Below the pieces are notes generated by a model that was given only the letters and a program-made list of their open reading frames with translations, searched no databases and was not told the DNA's origin. From contig NC_087066.1 of assembly GCF_963678635.1 (NCBI RefSeq), positions 37,265,152-37,329,151 of the forward strand: a stretch of DNA of 64,000 nucleotides. The letters run 5' to 3'. Below, piece after piece: positions 63,651-64,000 of this stretch. The first letter of the stretch is position 1. Every line of letters starts with the position of its first letter. Source of the DNA: Symsagittifera roscoffensis (lineage: Eukaryota > Xenacoelomorpha > Acoela > Convolutidae). The translations under genes and the position numbers were made by a program.

Positions 63651-63690
63651 AGGCGCGGATCTAATATTTTTCCAGAGGGGGGGGGGCGTA
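63651..63690 (+). mobile_element. hAT-type MITE terminal fragment
   Basis: A CAGGCGCGGATCTAATATTT terminus is followed by an 11-nt G run (GAGGGGGGGGGG); the rest is not recognisable. Confidence 0.5.
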
Positions 63691-64000
63691 ACTTGGAATA
63701 GAATAGTAAAAATTGGATTCAAATTTCAACAAAAATTAAGTAAATTTATACAAAAATGAGTCTGCGATGTTTGGCAGCAAATCTGTCTGTCATCTTCTTC
63801 AGTAGCATCTCCGCAGAATCTTTTCAGTTGGATCTCTGTCCGGTCCAAAAACCAGCGACGAAAGAGCTTGAGCACTTAGCTTAGTAAAAAACAAAGTATT
63901 CCTCTTTCTCGGTGGATGTTGTTTCTCCAGATGACATATATATGCAAAAATTTGGACAAGCAAATCTAATTAAGAGCAAAGGACCTCTTTCAGAAATCTT

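Overview
This is an AT-rich invertebrate-type animal genome segment. It carries a few intron-rich genes (GC-richer exons in AT-rich introns) among many transposable elements and satellites. Support for this: spliced exons with matching phases, a pentameric ligand-gated channel, Ty3/gypsy and CR1/L2-like retroelements, hAT-type MITEs and tRNA-derived SINE heads. I cannot name the species. No bacterial features, rRNA, CRISPR or convincing functional tRNA are visible.

Layout. (1) 1-9.1 kb: head-to-tail degenerate copies of the 3' half of a Ty3/gypsy pol gene (minus strand; RT, RNase H and integrase remnants). One copy has its integrase zinc-finger segment amplified five times in tandem. (2) About 9.1-10.5 kb: probably gag/protease remains. 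(3) 10.5-17 kb: non-coding tandem array with 1.0-1.5 kb units, a higher-order ~2.56 kb period and embedded ~24-bp minisatellites. (4) 17.1-21.8 kb: a frameshifted non-LTR retrotransposon on the minus strand (SGNH esterase, PHD-like finger, endonuclease, RT, (CAA)n 3' tail). (5) 23.7-32.9 kb: a plus-strand seven-exon pentameric ligand-gated ion channel gene of the Pro-loop kind, with one short GC-AG intron. (6) 34.6-45.9 kb: a small plus-strand gene with a TATA box, an ATG-only first coding exon and a 10.7-kb intron. That intron holds a very young full-length Ty3/gypsy element in antisense (35483-41728) with identical 216-bp LTRs, PBS, PPT, 4-bp target duplication and open gag and pol. (7) 41.9-55.5 kb: nested tandem and segmental duplications, including a ~2.2-kb duplicated block, 178-bp satellites and a 641-bp tandem duplication. 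(8) 56.7-63.4 kb: the last three coding exons of a minus-strand gene that resembles the C-terminal half of ARG1-type DnaJ proteins; its 5' part lies beyond the window. (9) 58-63.7 kb: more dispersed repeats and SINE/MITE fragments.

The host genes show no operon-like relationship. The main points of interest are the retroelement architecture (gag start codon split across the LTR/PBS junction, C-CCC-TAA frameshift candidate, long pol linker and tail), the tandemised integrase finger, the unusual channel and several uncharacterised repeat families. Exon boundaries were read by eye from splice signals, phase and family resemblance.
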